From Mesostigma viride (taxonomy: Eukaryota; Streptophyta; Mesostigmatophyceae; Mesostigmatales; Mesostigmataceae): DNA of 64,000 nucleotides. The notes under the pieces were generated by a model that worked only from the letters and a program-made list of their open reading frames with translations, had not been told where the DNA came from and searched no databases. Where the stretch lies: contig RPFO01000448.1 of assembly GCA_009746045.1 (NCBI GenBank), positions 4,268,419 through 4,332,418 on the forward strand, written 5' to 3'. A program made the position numbers and the translations under genes. Of the stretch, positions 1 through 9,691 are shown one piece after another (position 1 is the stretch's first letter; every line of letters begins with the position of its first letter).

Positions 1-1363
1 GAGCATGAATTAATGGATTAAAATATTTACTCATATAATTTTAACACCTAAAAAGTGATTTCAGTCGTCACATGCAATGTTGGGCTACCACCTCTTTTGT
101 TTTGGAATTTTGGCACAGTATCGAGAAAGAGGTAATTCCAAAGTTTGCCAATGACTGCATGGTCTCGGAGCTAAACCAAGAGTTGTGTGTACGACCCTCA
201 TTTGTCGTGGCATGATCCACGTAGGGTCTGAGTACAAGGCTAACCAGGACAGTCATAATGCGTACACTCTATGCTCCTAGTACTTGTTGATATTGACATA
301 TTCTCCAGATTTCTGGCCTGCGCCGGTAGTCGCTTTGATATTGCATTCATTATGCTCACGTGATGCATGTCACGATAATATTATACTGTCTAACGTATTA
401 GTTGCATTGAATTGAAGCGTTACTCCGTTGGGAGATCACGTAACACATGTCCGGTAGTCTGTAATATTAAGGCAGATGGTGCGCAAGGATAGATGGCAAG
501 TAGTGATGAAGGAGACCACCCCCAAGTCTGTGGGGGCTCCGCGTGTGACCAAGTATGGCATTCATAGCGATTCGGGCCGCGGTGCCCACACCCCTGTAAC
601 TAGGACCTAGATAGCTTATACCATCCATTCCATCCCATGTTCCCCTCCCACTGAGGACTTATGCTCACGTGACGCAGTCACGTGTCTATTAATTAATTAA
701 TTAATGTCCGGTAGGGGCACCTCGGGTAACCCGCTACGGTCGGCACAGTGCCACCGGCCGCGGGGCCCACAATCCTGCTACCCGTGCTTAGATAGTTTCT
801 TTCGCATGTCATCCATTCCCTTCATGAGGATACTGCTCACGCAGTCACGTGGTATTAATTAATTAATTAAATGTCCGTGAGAGGGGGTACATGGTCTATA
901 AGCGTGCTAAGCAACAACCTGCAAATGATGTAAACTTAATAATGCTCACGTGATGTTTGTTATTATAATATTGATAATTGTCTCTTGTTCACGTGGTGCA
1001 GTCACGTTCTTATCGCACGCAATTGATAGCACTGTTACGAGTTAACCCACCTCTATGTGAGAACCTGTACGTCTCCACCGTTGGCACTCGAATGGTACCT
1101 ATCACCACTAAAGATGATTTAGAGGAATCGTTCGCGACAGCTAGATTGCAATGAAGCTTGATACATGTTCAGCTGCAATAAAACACATTTCCCAATTAAC
1201 ACAAGCAACAGCTATTGTGTGGGTCGACAACAACCAACTAACTATGAGCCCAACTCGAACGTATCGACGTTGGCTAGACTGCCATTATTGTTCTCACGAC
1301 AGACCATACATTGAGGTGCTCACAGAACGCTGGCACCAAGGGCAGAGGACATACAGGTAAAAA
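1..1363. other. Retroelement-derived non-coding sequence
   Basis: No convincing gene. The stretch holds at least three copies of a short palindrome (CACGTGACGCAGTCACGTG or variants near 354, 661, 834 and 985), two of them followed by runs of TTAA at about 690-712 and 855-871. Near 424 there is a minus-orientation stem-loop motif ACTCCGTTGGGAG that recurs at other retroelement 3' ends in the window. A short open stretch at 1151-1360 resembles nothing I recognise and is probably chance. Confidence 0.5.
587..712 (+). repeat. Retroelement 3' end, CACGTG-hairpin family
   Basis: Sequence ending in a GACTTATGCTCACGTGACG-type palindrome and then a TTAA run. The same roughly 110 bp is found in reverse orientation at 8478-8586, including the CTAACTAGGACCTAGATAGC-type segment. 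Further 3' ends with the same palindrome and tail lie near 834-871 and, inverted, at 43941-43988. I infer a SINE- or LINE-type family whose 3' end is a hairpin plus a (TTAA)n tail. Confidence 0.55.
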
Positions 1364-1364
1364 C

Positions 1365-2789
1365 CATGACATGAGTAGGAACGGGCATGGCATGACTAGG
1401 AACGTGTACAGCATGACTAGGAACGGGTATGGCATGACTAGGAAGTAGGAACAGGTATGGCATGACTAGGAAAGAGCATGGCATGACTAGGAACGGGCAT
1501 GGCATGACTAGGAACGGGTGTGGCATGACTAGGAACGTGTACAACATGACTAGGAACGGGTATGGCATGACTAGGAATGAGTATGTCATGACTCGGAACG
1601 GGTATGGCATGACTCGGAACGACCATGGCATGACTAGGAACGGGTACAGCATGACTAGGAACGGGTATGGCATGACTAGGAATGAGTATGTCATGACTCG
1701 GAACGGGTATGGCATGACTCGGAACGACCATGGCATGACTAGGAACGGGTATGGCATGACTAGGAACGGGTGTGGCATGACTAGGAGCGTGTACAGCATG
1801 ACTAGGAACGGGTATGGCATGACTAGGAACGGGTATGGCATGACTAGGAACGGGTATGGCATGACTAGGAACGGGCATGGCATGACTAGGAACGGGTGTG
1901 GCATGACTAGGAACGGGCATGGCATGACTAGGAACGGCCATGGCATGACTAGGAACGGGCATGGCATGACTAGGAACGGGTATGGCATGACTAGGAACGG
2001 GTATGGCATGACTAGGAACGGGTATGGCATGACTAGGAACGGGCATGGCATGACTAGTAACGAGTATGGCATGACTAGGAACGGGCATGGCATGACTAGG
2101 AACGGGTATGGCATGACTCGGAACGACCATGGCATGACTAGGAACGGCCATGGCATGACTAGGAACGGGTATGGCATGACTAGGAATGAGTATGTCATGA
2201 CTCGGAACGGGTATGGCATGACTCGGAACGACCATGGCATGACTAGGAACGGGTACAGCATGACTAGGAACGGGTATGGCATGACTAGGAATGAGTATGT
2301 CATGACTCGGAACGGGTATGGCATGACTCGGAACGACCATGGCATGACTAGGAACGGGTATGGCATGACTAGGAACGGGTGTGGCATGACTAGGAGCGTG
2401 TACAGCATGACTAGGAACGGGTATGGCATGACTAGGAACGGGTATGGCATGACTAGGAACGGGTATGGCATGACTAGGAACGGGCATGGCATGACTAGGA
2501 ACGGGTGTGGCATGACTAGGAACGGGCATGGCATGACTAGGAACGGCCATGGCATGACTAGGAACGGGCATGGCATGACTAGGAACGGGTATGGCATGAC
2601 TAGGAACGGGTATGGCATGACTAGGAACGGGTATGGCATGACTAGGAACGGGCATGGCATGACTAGTAACGAGTATGGCATGACTAGGAACGGGCATGGC
2701 ATGACTAGGAACGGGTATGGCATGACTCGGAACGACCATGGCATGACTAGGAACGGCCATGGCATGACTAGGAACGGGTATGGCATGAC
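1365..2789. repeat. 21-bp satellite with 609-bp higher-order repeat
   Basis: About 68 tandem copies of a 21-bp unit with core GGCATGACTAGGAACGGG. Variant units recur in fixed order: the AATGAGTATGTC variant begins at 1576, 1681, 2185 and 2290, so the array has a 609-bp (29-unit) second-level period and was enlarged by duplication of a block. Because the unit is seven codons and lacks stops in several frames, long open frames appear on both strands (repeats of MTRNGYG on plus). These are shadows of the repeat, not genes. The array resumes at 3234 after a retroelement insertion. Confidence 0.95.
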
Positions 2790-3233
2790 GTGGCCCACGC
2801 GCATGTGCGCCCATAATGGCCCCCATGGATGATGCTTTCAGTATTTAGCCGCGCCCAGCCTACAATGGGACCTCCCATGGATGATGCATTAAGAATTTAG
2901 CCATGCGATGCCTATGCAGGGAGTTACTCTCTGCTGAGATGCCATGTGTACACCAGCTATAGCCTAGCCACATACCCTCCACCCCATATGTCATGCAGGC
3001 CTTCTAGGCCCTCTCCTCAAGCCCCCCCTGGGTGCCTGTGCTTGTTAAGGAGGCATGAACCATCATGGCGGTGCAGGTGCACCTTGTGCACCCAGAGCAG
3101 GTGACAGTTGTACATCCTCCACCTGCAGGTTGTAGCCCTGATTGTATTACAAACCCATAGATGCCCTTTTCTCAGGGCTATGTGTTACATATGCTCCCAA
3201 CGGAGCTATCATTTTAATTAATTAATTAATTAA
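2790..3233 (+). mobile_element. 5'-truncated LINE/SINE copy inserted in the satellite
   Basis: This 444-bp block interrupts the 21-bp array. It is flanked by a direct repeat TGGCATGAC (2781-2789 and 3234-3242) and ends in a stem-loop TGCTCCCAACGGAGC near 3201 and a run of TTAA at about 3213-3233. Its last roughly 170 bp match the 3' ends at 55013-55172 (plus) and 40379-40520 (minus), sharing the CTTCTCAGGG and CTCCCAACGGAG blocks. Internally it contains a tandem duplication of an ATGGATGATGC-containing segment (2824-2905). The TSD lies inside the satellite unit, so part of the match could be fortuitous. Confidence 0.8.
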
Positions 3234-3343
3234 TGGCATGACTAGGAACGGGAGTGACATGACTAGGAACGACCATGGCATGACTCGGAACGACCATGGC
3301 ATGACTAGGAAGGAGCATGGCATGACTAGGAACGGGTATGGCG
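3234..3343. repeat. Remainder of 21-bp satellite
   Basis: Five further units of the 21-bp satellite, continuing the array from before the retroelement insertion. Confidence 0.9.
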
Positions 3344-4040
3344 GCCAAGCACGTGGGCGGGTTCGTGCTATTCGTACCGTTGATGCTGAAGAGTCACAGG
3401 TATCGTTGGAACGGAACGGTCCAGGGGTCGCAGGCGGTTCTTCCCGGGACTGATCTTCCAGCGCTGCAAGAAAATCACGAACATGTCCCTGGTTGGGTAA
3501 AGAAAGCAGGCAAACCCCGACCGGCCGACCGCGTCCCCACCGTGCATGTACCTTGGTAAGACGTACGTAAGGTTCTGTGGGCTGAACTGACCGCGCTTCA
3601 AGAATATGACGATTTGAAGCCACTATGAAGGTATATGCAAACCATGTCGGCGTCATCCGCTCGACCCCTCTTACTCAGATATAGTTGGATATGCAGCATA
3701 AAAAGCAACGGGGAGAAATTGTCAATGACTATGATCCCCCAACTGTGGGTGTTAGGAAATAGAAAAAGCATGGCAGGCATAGCTTGCGTGCAACATTGGG
3801 GGTCGGAAATTCTAGTCGGGGGGGTCAGTGGACTCCAACGTGGACTCGAGACTCAGATTGATTGATTATTGAGGGTAAACTGCACGACTACAGGCTCTTT
3901 GCGCGCGCCACATGTTAAGTAATCATGCCATCAGCTGCCATTTTGAACGCATCATAAGGAAACCCGTCGGGTTAAAAACTAAGATCTAAACGGCCATCAC
4001 CACTCGCATCGACGACGAAATTCGGCTAAGTCCAAAGGCA
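3344..4040. other. Unassigned sequence
   Basis: Only short open stretches are present (for example 3338-3559 plus and 3368-3601 minus), with no recognisable motif. Nothing can be supported here. Confidence 0.4.
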
Positions 4041-4059
4041 GCCGATACGATTTACGTCG

Positions 4060-4215
4060 TTTGCAGTTTTACGCGCCAGCCTTGCGCACGCTGCCGCGCC
4101 GCGCCCAGCCACGATGCACTCCCAGCCTTGCGCACTCCCAGCCTCGCGCACTCCCCAGCCTTGCGCACGCCAGCCTTGCGCACGCTGCGCCGCGCCCAGC
4201 CTTGTGCATCGTCTG
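4060..4215. repeat. CCAGCCTTGCGCAC short-repeat cluster
   Basis: About eight imperfect copies of a CCAGCCTTGCGCAC motif lie within 150 bp, upstream of a transposase fragment. Such clusters are typical of subterminal regions of hAT-type elements, where transposase binds; that role is an inference. Confidence 0.6.
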
Positions 4216-4546
4216 AAGAAATCAGTGTCTGATGTTTACAAAAACTCATTTTTCAGGGGTACCAGCGGGCAGCGGGCACTGGCGCGGTGCCCAGGTTCTG
4301 GGCGCGGCGCGCTCACTGCACATTTGAGATTTTTACTACTAGAAGTAGATGCGTACAGTTCTTTTCATAAAGCGCAAGCCTTGCAAAATGTTTGGCCGGT
4401 AGGAGACAGCTAGGACTAGGTACATAACGCATAAATAACAGTGTGCCAGCAAATGCCAGCTGTGCTACTGACGGTGTAATGCAATATAGCGACGACGAGG
4501 CCAGTGCGACTGTGCGACAGTGTGCAGCCATTTTCGATTTGCAGCC

Positions 4547-5150
4547 ATGAAGAAGAAAGGGCCTGAATGGGATTTCGTTCTCGAGAAGAAAGAAGCAGTC
4601 ACAGATGCTGTTAGTAACAAAACGCAGTTTGTGTCGAATAAGTTCTGCTCATTTTGCAACAAGAAGTTCTCATACGGGGCGGGGGCAATCAGCGTATTCC
4701 GAGTCCGTGCACACTTTGCCGGAATCGCAGGGGAAGGGATGTTACCCTGCGACAAAATTCCACCGAATATCCGGAGCAGGTTTCTCAGGATGTATAACAA
4801 CAAGTCGCAGCAGTCAGACGCCAAGAAGCAGCACAATTTGAACAGGGCAATGGCGGAGATGGGAGGGGCAGCTGCGCCGGCTGACTTGTCGTCGGTTCCC
4901 AGCAAAGGCCAGCTGAGCATCACCAAATGGCTGGTTCCCGTCGACGAGAAAGGTGTCCAGCTGCTGGCTGCCGAATTTTTTATCGAGAACGGCATTGCTT
5001 CAATGCGGCTGAGAGCGCCTCTTTCAAGCAGATGGTGGCCGGCATGATCCAGTACAAAGGAGGGCACGTCACCCCTCCTTCTCGGAAGTTGTGTCTTATG
5101 TCCTCTCATGCATTATATAGTGGATGGCTTTCCTTACAATCAATTAATTA
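4547..5150 (+). pseudogene. hAT-type transposase, amino-terminal fragment with BED zinc finger
   Basis: The open frame from ATG 4547 carries a BED-type zinc finger at about residues 35-70: CSFCNKKF, then RAHFAGIAG, then a further Cys before a KIPPNIR segment. This is the layout seen at the amino end of plant-type hAT transposases (DNA cut-and-paste transposition, nuclear). After FFIENGIA the coding sense moves to another frame at about 4990 (FNAAESASFKQMVAGM), which matches the FN-x-SxxF block that follows in this family. The fragment is therefore frameshifted, and it ends near 5150; the catalytic RNase H-like fold and dimerisation domain are missing. It is a relic rather than a working gene. 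BED-containing host proteins are the alternative but fit the surroundings less well. Confidence 0.75.
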
Positions 5151-5337
5151 ATTGAATCCTTACTATTCCCGTTGCAGCATGCTCCCCCCTGCATTTAACA
5201 AATCATAATCAGATAGGATTGCAGGGCATAAATGGAAGATGTTAATAAATAAGCATATACACCAAATTTCAGTTGTAATAACTGCATGACCATCATCAAG
5301 GAGCGTGCTAATTGGGTGACTGACAATTGGACCACAA

Positions 5338-5437
5338 AAACTGTCGCGCATTTTACCACCGCGTATTTTATACCCCCCACGTATAATACGCGTATTTTAA
5401 GTCCACGTATTATACCCCGCACACGTATTTTCCAACC
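5338..5437. repeat. CGTATTATACG-type subterminal array and putative hAT end
   Basis: Repeated motifs of the CGTATTATACGCGTATT type, running into ...TTTTCCAACCTG at 5437. Immediately after it the LINE copy at 5438 begins abruptly inside its 3' region. The same motif family lines the ends of the hAT-like elements at 43646-46081 and 48693 onward. I read this as the right end of a hAT-like element that cut into the retroelement, but no matching 8-bp duplication was found on the other side. Confidence 0.5.
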
Positions 5438-7290
5438 TGGTATCACGCTATGCCCGGGTAAGGGGGGATCGAGCATGCCTGTGAGGGGGAAGATCATCAT
5501 GGCTATACAAGAGCTATGGCATGGCTTCTCAGCAGAGAGTGACTCCCTGCATGGGCACAACATTACTAAATAAAGCTAGGCATCATCTGGAGTGTGGCTC
5601 ATCATAGGCACACATGTACACGATTAAATAAAGCGCGTGGCTTAGCTGGGATAGGGCCTCTAAGAGGCGTACATGTACATGGCCACGGTCTATCTAGTCT
5701 ACACTACTACTGCTGTATTCCCCTAAGCTGGGGCGTCTGGAGTCGCTGGGGCCGCGGTGGTCGAGGGGGTCGCCTGCCAGGGCTTGTGGCCGACGTAGAT
5801 GGCCGCCCCCTTCCATGCAGTACACCGGCTGCCCCGCCTTGGTCTGCCGGAGCTGGAGGTAGGTCGGCCATAGCTCCCGTCGCCGTTGTTGCTGCGCCAG
5901 GGTCAGGTCGTCGTCAAGGGTGAAGAGAGTCTTCTCGAGCCGCTTGCGGCGTCTGAGAAAAGAAATCTTGTCCGCCGGGGTCTTAAAGGTGAGAAGGAGC
6001 GGGGGCGGCCCTGCCTTACCCCGCGCGCGGGGAAGGCGGTGGGCGGCGGATCTCACCAGTAAGGCCCATGCGATCAAGGATTTCTCTCTCAAAAGCACGC
6101 GCAAGCTTCTCGGAATTCTCACCTTCCTCCATCTTGAGATTCTTGACAATGACGTTGAGGCTGCGCTTGGCGAGCTCGGCCTCCTCGCGGAGGTCAAGCG
6201 TCTGCCGTTGAAGCTGGGCTGCGACGGCGGAGGTGGTGGAGGTGGTGTGTTGCTTAAGCATGTCCGCCCAGGTGGTGATGGGAGGAGCATCGCCGGCCAG
6301 GCCAGCCGGGGCTGGCGTGGCGGCAATGTCCTTCACTGCCTGGGCGGTGAGGCCTGCGGTGTTCTGCAGGACCTCGATAGCGATGGCATTGTTCTGAAGA
6401 CGCTGGTCGATGTCGAGGAGCTGGGCTTTGATGTCGGCGGTGGCTCCAGGTGGAGGTGGCAGTGGAGGTGGAGGCGAGGAGGGTGGAGGTGGAGGTGACG
6501 GTGGTGGAGATGTGAGGGAGCTCAGTAGCCAGCGTGCCGCCCATTGCCGCCACATCTGCGGCAAGGGGGGTCACGTGCTGCTGGAAGGCTTCCGTGAGGA
6601 TGGAACGGAATGTGGCTGCGGCGATGGTGGGGGCCCAGATCTCGCCGTCAGACTTCTTGAGGAGTGAGCAGAGAATCAGGTGCTGAAGGTCAGGCCGGTT
6701 GTAGTGGAGGCCCGTCAGCAGCAGATCTCGGCTTTGAAGCCTGCGGCCATTTGGCTCGAGAAGGCGATTGATGCTGTGAAGGTGGAGGCACAGCTCAAGG
6801 AGCGAGGCGTAATCCCCGTAGAAAATGCACTCCAGAGCAGTGCACGGGGCAATGTTGTACCAGTCGTAATCGTCGACATTGAAGGTTTTTAGCTTGAAAC
6901 GCGGTTCGCGGGGAAAGGATGAGCGGCTGCGTTTAGGGTCTGGCGAGGCCGATGGCGAGGCCGGAAGCCCGGGAGGGTGCTGGGCGGCCACCAGTGCGCG
7001 ACTAGCGTGTCACCACTGCCTTCCGGCCCTGATGGCGAAGCTGCAGCCGGAGCTGCAGACGTATTTTCATTGCCGAGCGCAGCCGTCAGGCTGCGTTGCG
7101 TCGATGGGCGTTTGCTCATCGTATATTGCGTAATAGCGTCGGAAAATTATATCAGCATGTGCGTCTTAGAAAGACGAAGCGATTGTGATATTCACGACTA
7201 AATTCGGTGCTCAAACGTGAAAGTTATGAGCGCCGCCATCAGCCATGGCTACCTCGTGGCTCGTGGCTCGTGGCTCGTGGCTGCCCCGTG
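5438..7290 (-). mobile_element. L1-type retroelement copy A (ORF1 only), 3' truncated
   Basis: Highly similar along its whole length to the element at 40356-42343, from the shared ACGCTATGCCCGGGTAAGG block (3' region, low coordinates) to the CTCGTGGCTCGTGGC repeats at the 5' end (about 7255-7285). The last roughly 150 bp of 3' UTR plus tail present in copy B are absent, replaced by the array ending at 5437. Only ORF1 is present; no endonuclease or reverse transcriptase follows. Confidence 0.8.
5719..7119 (-). pseudogene. L1-type ORF1 protein, frameshifted copy
   Basis: Starts at MSKRPSTQRS (7119) and continues through at least three frames. The 6254-6991 segment carries a low-complexity amino part and a TSD-to-coiled-coil middle; the 6016-6564 segment carries a heptad-rich coiled coil (IKAQLLDIDQRLQ) and an RRM-like block (SLNVIVKNLKMEEGE). 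The carboxy segment (FLRRRKRLEKTLFTLDDDL) continues in yet another frame. Coiled coil, then RRM, then a carboxy domain rich in basic residues is the layout of type II LINE ORF1 proteins, RNA-binding trimeric chaperones packed on retroelement RNA. The frame changes show it is inactive. Confidence 0.75.
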
Positions 7291-8477
7291 AATATGTACA
7301 ATATACTAGTTAGTCCATTCATGCAGCTTTTCCAATATCAGCCGAGATCGGTGGCTTTAGTGGCTAGCTGCCGTTGCATGGCCATGCAAACTGAAGAATA
7401 TAAACATGTAGTCATTTCAGTTGAATATTTTCCAGCCACATAATTTCAAGGTACACGCAAATTACACAGCGCTACACCTTCATTTCATTTCCACCCTTCA
7501 TTTTCATCATCCTGAATGACTCAACAAGCATGGACACGCTAACAGCACGCTCGAGCTACCATGGTCCGGATTCTCCAGATTTTCGGCCTGTGATCATTAA
7601 TTAACTGCTCGACGCGGAGTCGCCGGGCTACAAGTTCCGTACTTTACCAAACTCAGGCTTAGAGGCCGCCGCACCAATTTTTACTTCTTTCCGTCACATG
7701 GCTTGCGTTGGGTTCATCGACGAGCATCGACGCTCATCGACGGTGCAATCTGACGGCGGAGAATAAGTTCGCCACAGCATAGCGCGACGCAAGGGCTAAG
7801 ATCCGACAACGTGACATGCAAAGCTTTATACCGCATCGCTAACCGGAAATTCCGTCCAACACCGTCGTACAGTACTGCCAGTCGACCGCACCTCTGCCTC
7901 TTAACCGTCGAATGCGCAATCGATCTAGAAAGTAGAAACGTCCCCGCGACACTTCCGCGATTTCAGTACTTTCCGTCACCCTTGACAGTTTTCGTACAAT
8001 ACTACAAATTTACGCCAATAGAAACTCGCCTCCATACATATATCTCGATAGAGGCGTGCGTCTTATTTAATTTCAGAGAACTTACCTCTTAATTAATCTC
8101 GCCCCCCCGTTGTAACACCGTCCCCCCGTTGTAACACCGTCCCCCCGTTGTAACACCGTCCCCCCCCCCCCATAGATGCGTCCCCCCCCCCGTTGTAACA
8201 CCGTCCCCCCCCACGTACAGTACTTTCAACCGCAGCTCTGCCTTTTAATCGTCGATCTAGAAAGTATCCGCGATTTCAGTACATGCCGTCACCCTTGACA
8301 GTTGTCGTACAATACTACAAATTAACGCCAATAGAAACTCGCCTCCAAACATATATCTCGATAGAGGTATGCGTCTTATTTAATTTCAAGGTACCTCTTA
8401 ATTAATCTCGGCCCCCGCCTTCCGCTAATTTGCTAATTTGCTAAATTTGCTAAAAAAGAGCCAATTTTACCCCGACT
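7291..8477. other. Non-coding stretch with a 230-bp direct duplication
   Basis: No gene. Sequence at about 7868-8100 recurs at 8213-8411 as a diverged direct copy (shared TTGACAGTT, AATAGAAACTCGCCTCCA and ATATATCTCGATAGAGG blocks). Between the copies is a C-rich cluster of CCCCCCGTTGTAACACCGT repeated four times (8101-8210). Confidence 0.75.
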
Positions 8478-8586
8478 AATTAATAGATCGACATGTGACT
8501 GCGTCACGTGAGCATAAGTCCTCAGTGGGAGGGGAACATGGGATGGAATGGATGGTGTAAGCTATCTAGGTCCTAGTTACAGGGGT
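8478..8586 (-). repeat. Retroelement 3' end, CACGTG-hairpin family (inverted copy)
   Basis: Inverted, near-identical copy of 587-712: TAATTAAT-type tail, then the palindrome GTGACTGCGTCACGTGAGC, then the CTATCTAGGTCCTAGTTAC segment. Confidence 0.6.
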
Positions 8587-9062
8587 TTGGCCTGCGATCA
8601 TGGTCATGTCTATATCACCTTCAAATGTTCAGTAGGAAAAGGTCTTGTCCAACAAGAATGGCCACGTAACACGTGAATTAAAATATAAACTATCCTCAAT
8701 AATTAAGCCCACAACAAAAAAATGCTTTCATGAGGGTCATTGCGCCCGGCTGGGCTGTTCACAAGTCACAACGCAGCAAGGTACCCTATAGGCTATTAAC
8801 GGCGAGCCCAAGTTTCTTTGGCACAGCCGTACAAACTCATTTGTCCTATCGATGCCAGCATGGCACAATGGACCTGATTGCCCAATTTTGAAACTGTCCA
8901 TGAAGCCCCCCCAATTGTCAACCACTGCTACAAACAAAAATAATGCAGGAATGACAAACCTGAAACCGAAACTTAATGCCGATGAAACAATAAATAGTGA
9001 AAAATCCAACTGCCCTGAGCCTACCACACTACTCTGTGACATGGCCCCGCGCAAAGCACACA

Positions 9063-9067
9063 TTACA
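9063..9067 (-). terminator. Possible polyadenylation signal TGTAA
   Basis: A TGTAA on the minus strand lies 382 nt past the stop codon of the histidine kinase. TGTAA is the usual polyadenylation signal in green algae. The assignment depends on the organism being a chlorophyte and is tentative. Confidence 0.3.
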
Positions 9068-9073
9068 CAAGTA

Positions 9074-9278
9074 CAGTCATTCACGCTTTAAGTTGGGTTC
9101 TCGAGGGTTTCTTCAGGTCAACCCAACTTCAGGCATGCAGCCAACTTAAGACGTTGCCGCGAAGCGCTTGGCGAGTAGAGTATTCCACCTTAAGTTGGGT
9201 TCGCCATGCAGCCAACTGCGGCCCAACTTAAGGCGTGAACACAACTTAAGCCAACCCAACTTTAGGCGTGAATGACTG
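9074..9278. mobile_element. Mariner-like MITE, 205 bp
   Basis: Inverted termini CAGTCATTCACGC...GCGTGAATGACTG flanked by TA on both sides (9072-9073 and 9279-9280), the target signature of Tc1/mariner elements. The interior is made of inverted copies of TTAAGTTGGGTT. A shorter relative sits at 24513-24596. It lies in the putative 3' UTR of the kinase gene. Confidence 0.75.
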
Positions 9279-9448
9279 TACGTACTTACCGCCCTACACC
9301 TAAATAAAATACCACACCATAGGAAATCTCATGCTGCAGCAAAGTCCACACTCCTACCCATTAACTTTAGTGATCTCTAGGAAGTAGTCACTTCCTAGAA
9401 ACCACACGGACGACCCCTTCAGTCTTCCATACAAGCAACGCCAAGGTG

Positions 9449-9691
9449 CTACTGCTCTTCCTCGCCTTCGGGCGACACGGGCGCCTCGAATGGGGCGTAG
9501 TGCACCAGCATGTCCACCAATGCAGCAAACCCGTGTGGCTTGCACAGCGTGTTGTTGATGCCAGCGCGGGTCAGCTGCTCACGGTCGCTAGCTTCCGCGT
9601 TGCCCGTGGAAGCAATGATGATGCCGCGGTAGCCGGCGCGACGCAGCCGGCGCGCCATCTCGTCCCCGGTCATGACCGGCATGTTGACGTC
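9449..9691 (-). other. Exon 13: carboxy half of receiver domain
   Basis: Encodes [12 protein letters not shown], a hydrophobic strand ending in AST, then CKPHGF and the stop. The first codon of this exon is the phospho-accepting Asp1394, so the splice junction sits directly before the catalytic residue (HVIIT joined to DVNMP). The acceptor is CTGTCCAG at 9692-9699. Confidence 0.9.

Noticed and set aside
1320-2832. Long open frames of 456-494 codons on both strands
   Set aside because: They are entirely the 21-bp satellite read in frame; all phases on both strands are repetitive and there is no splice or start context.
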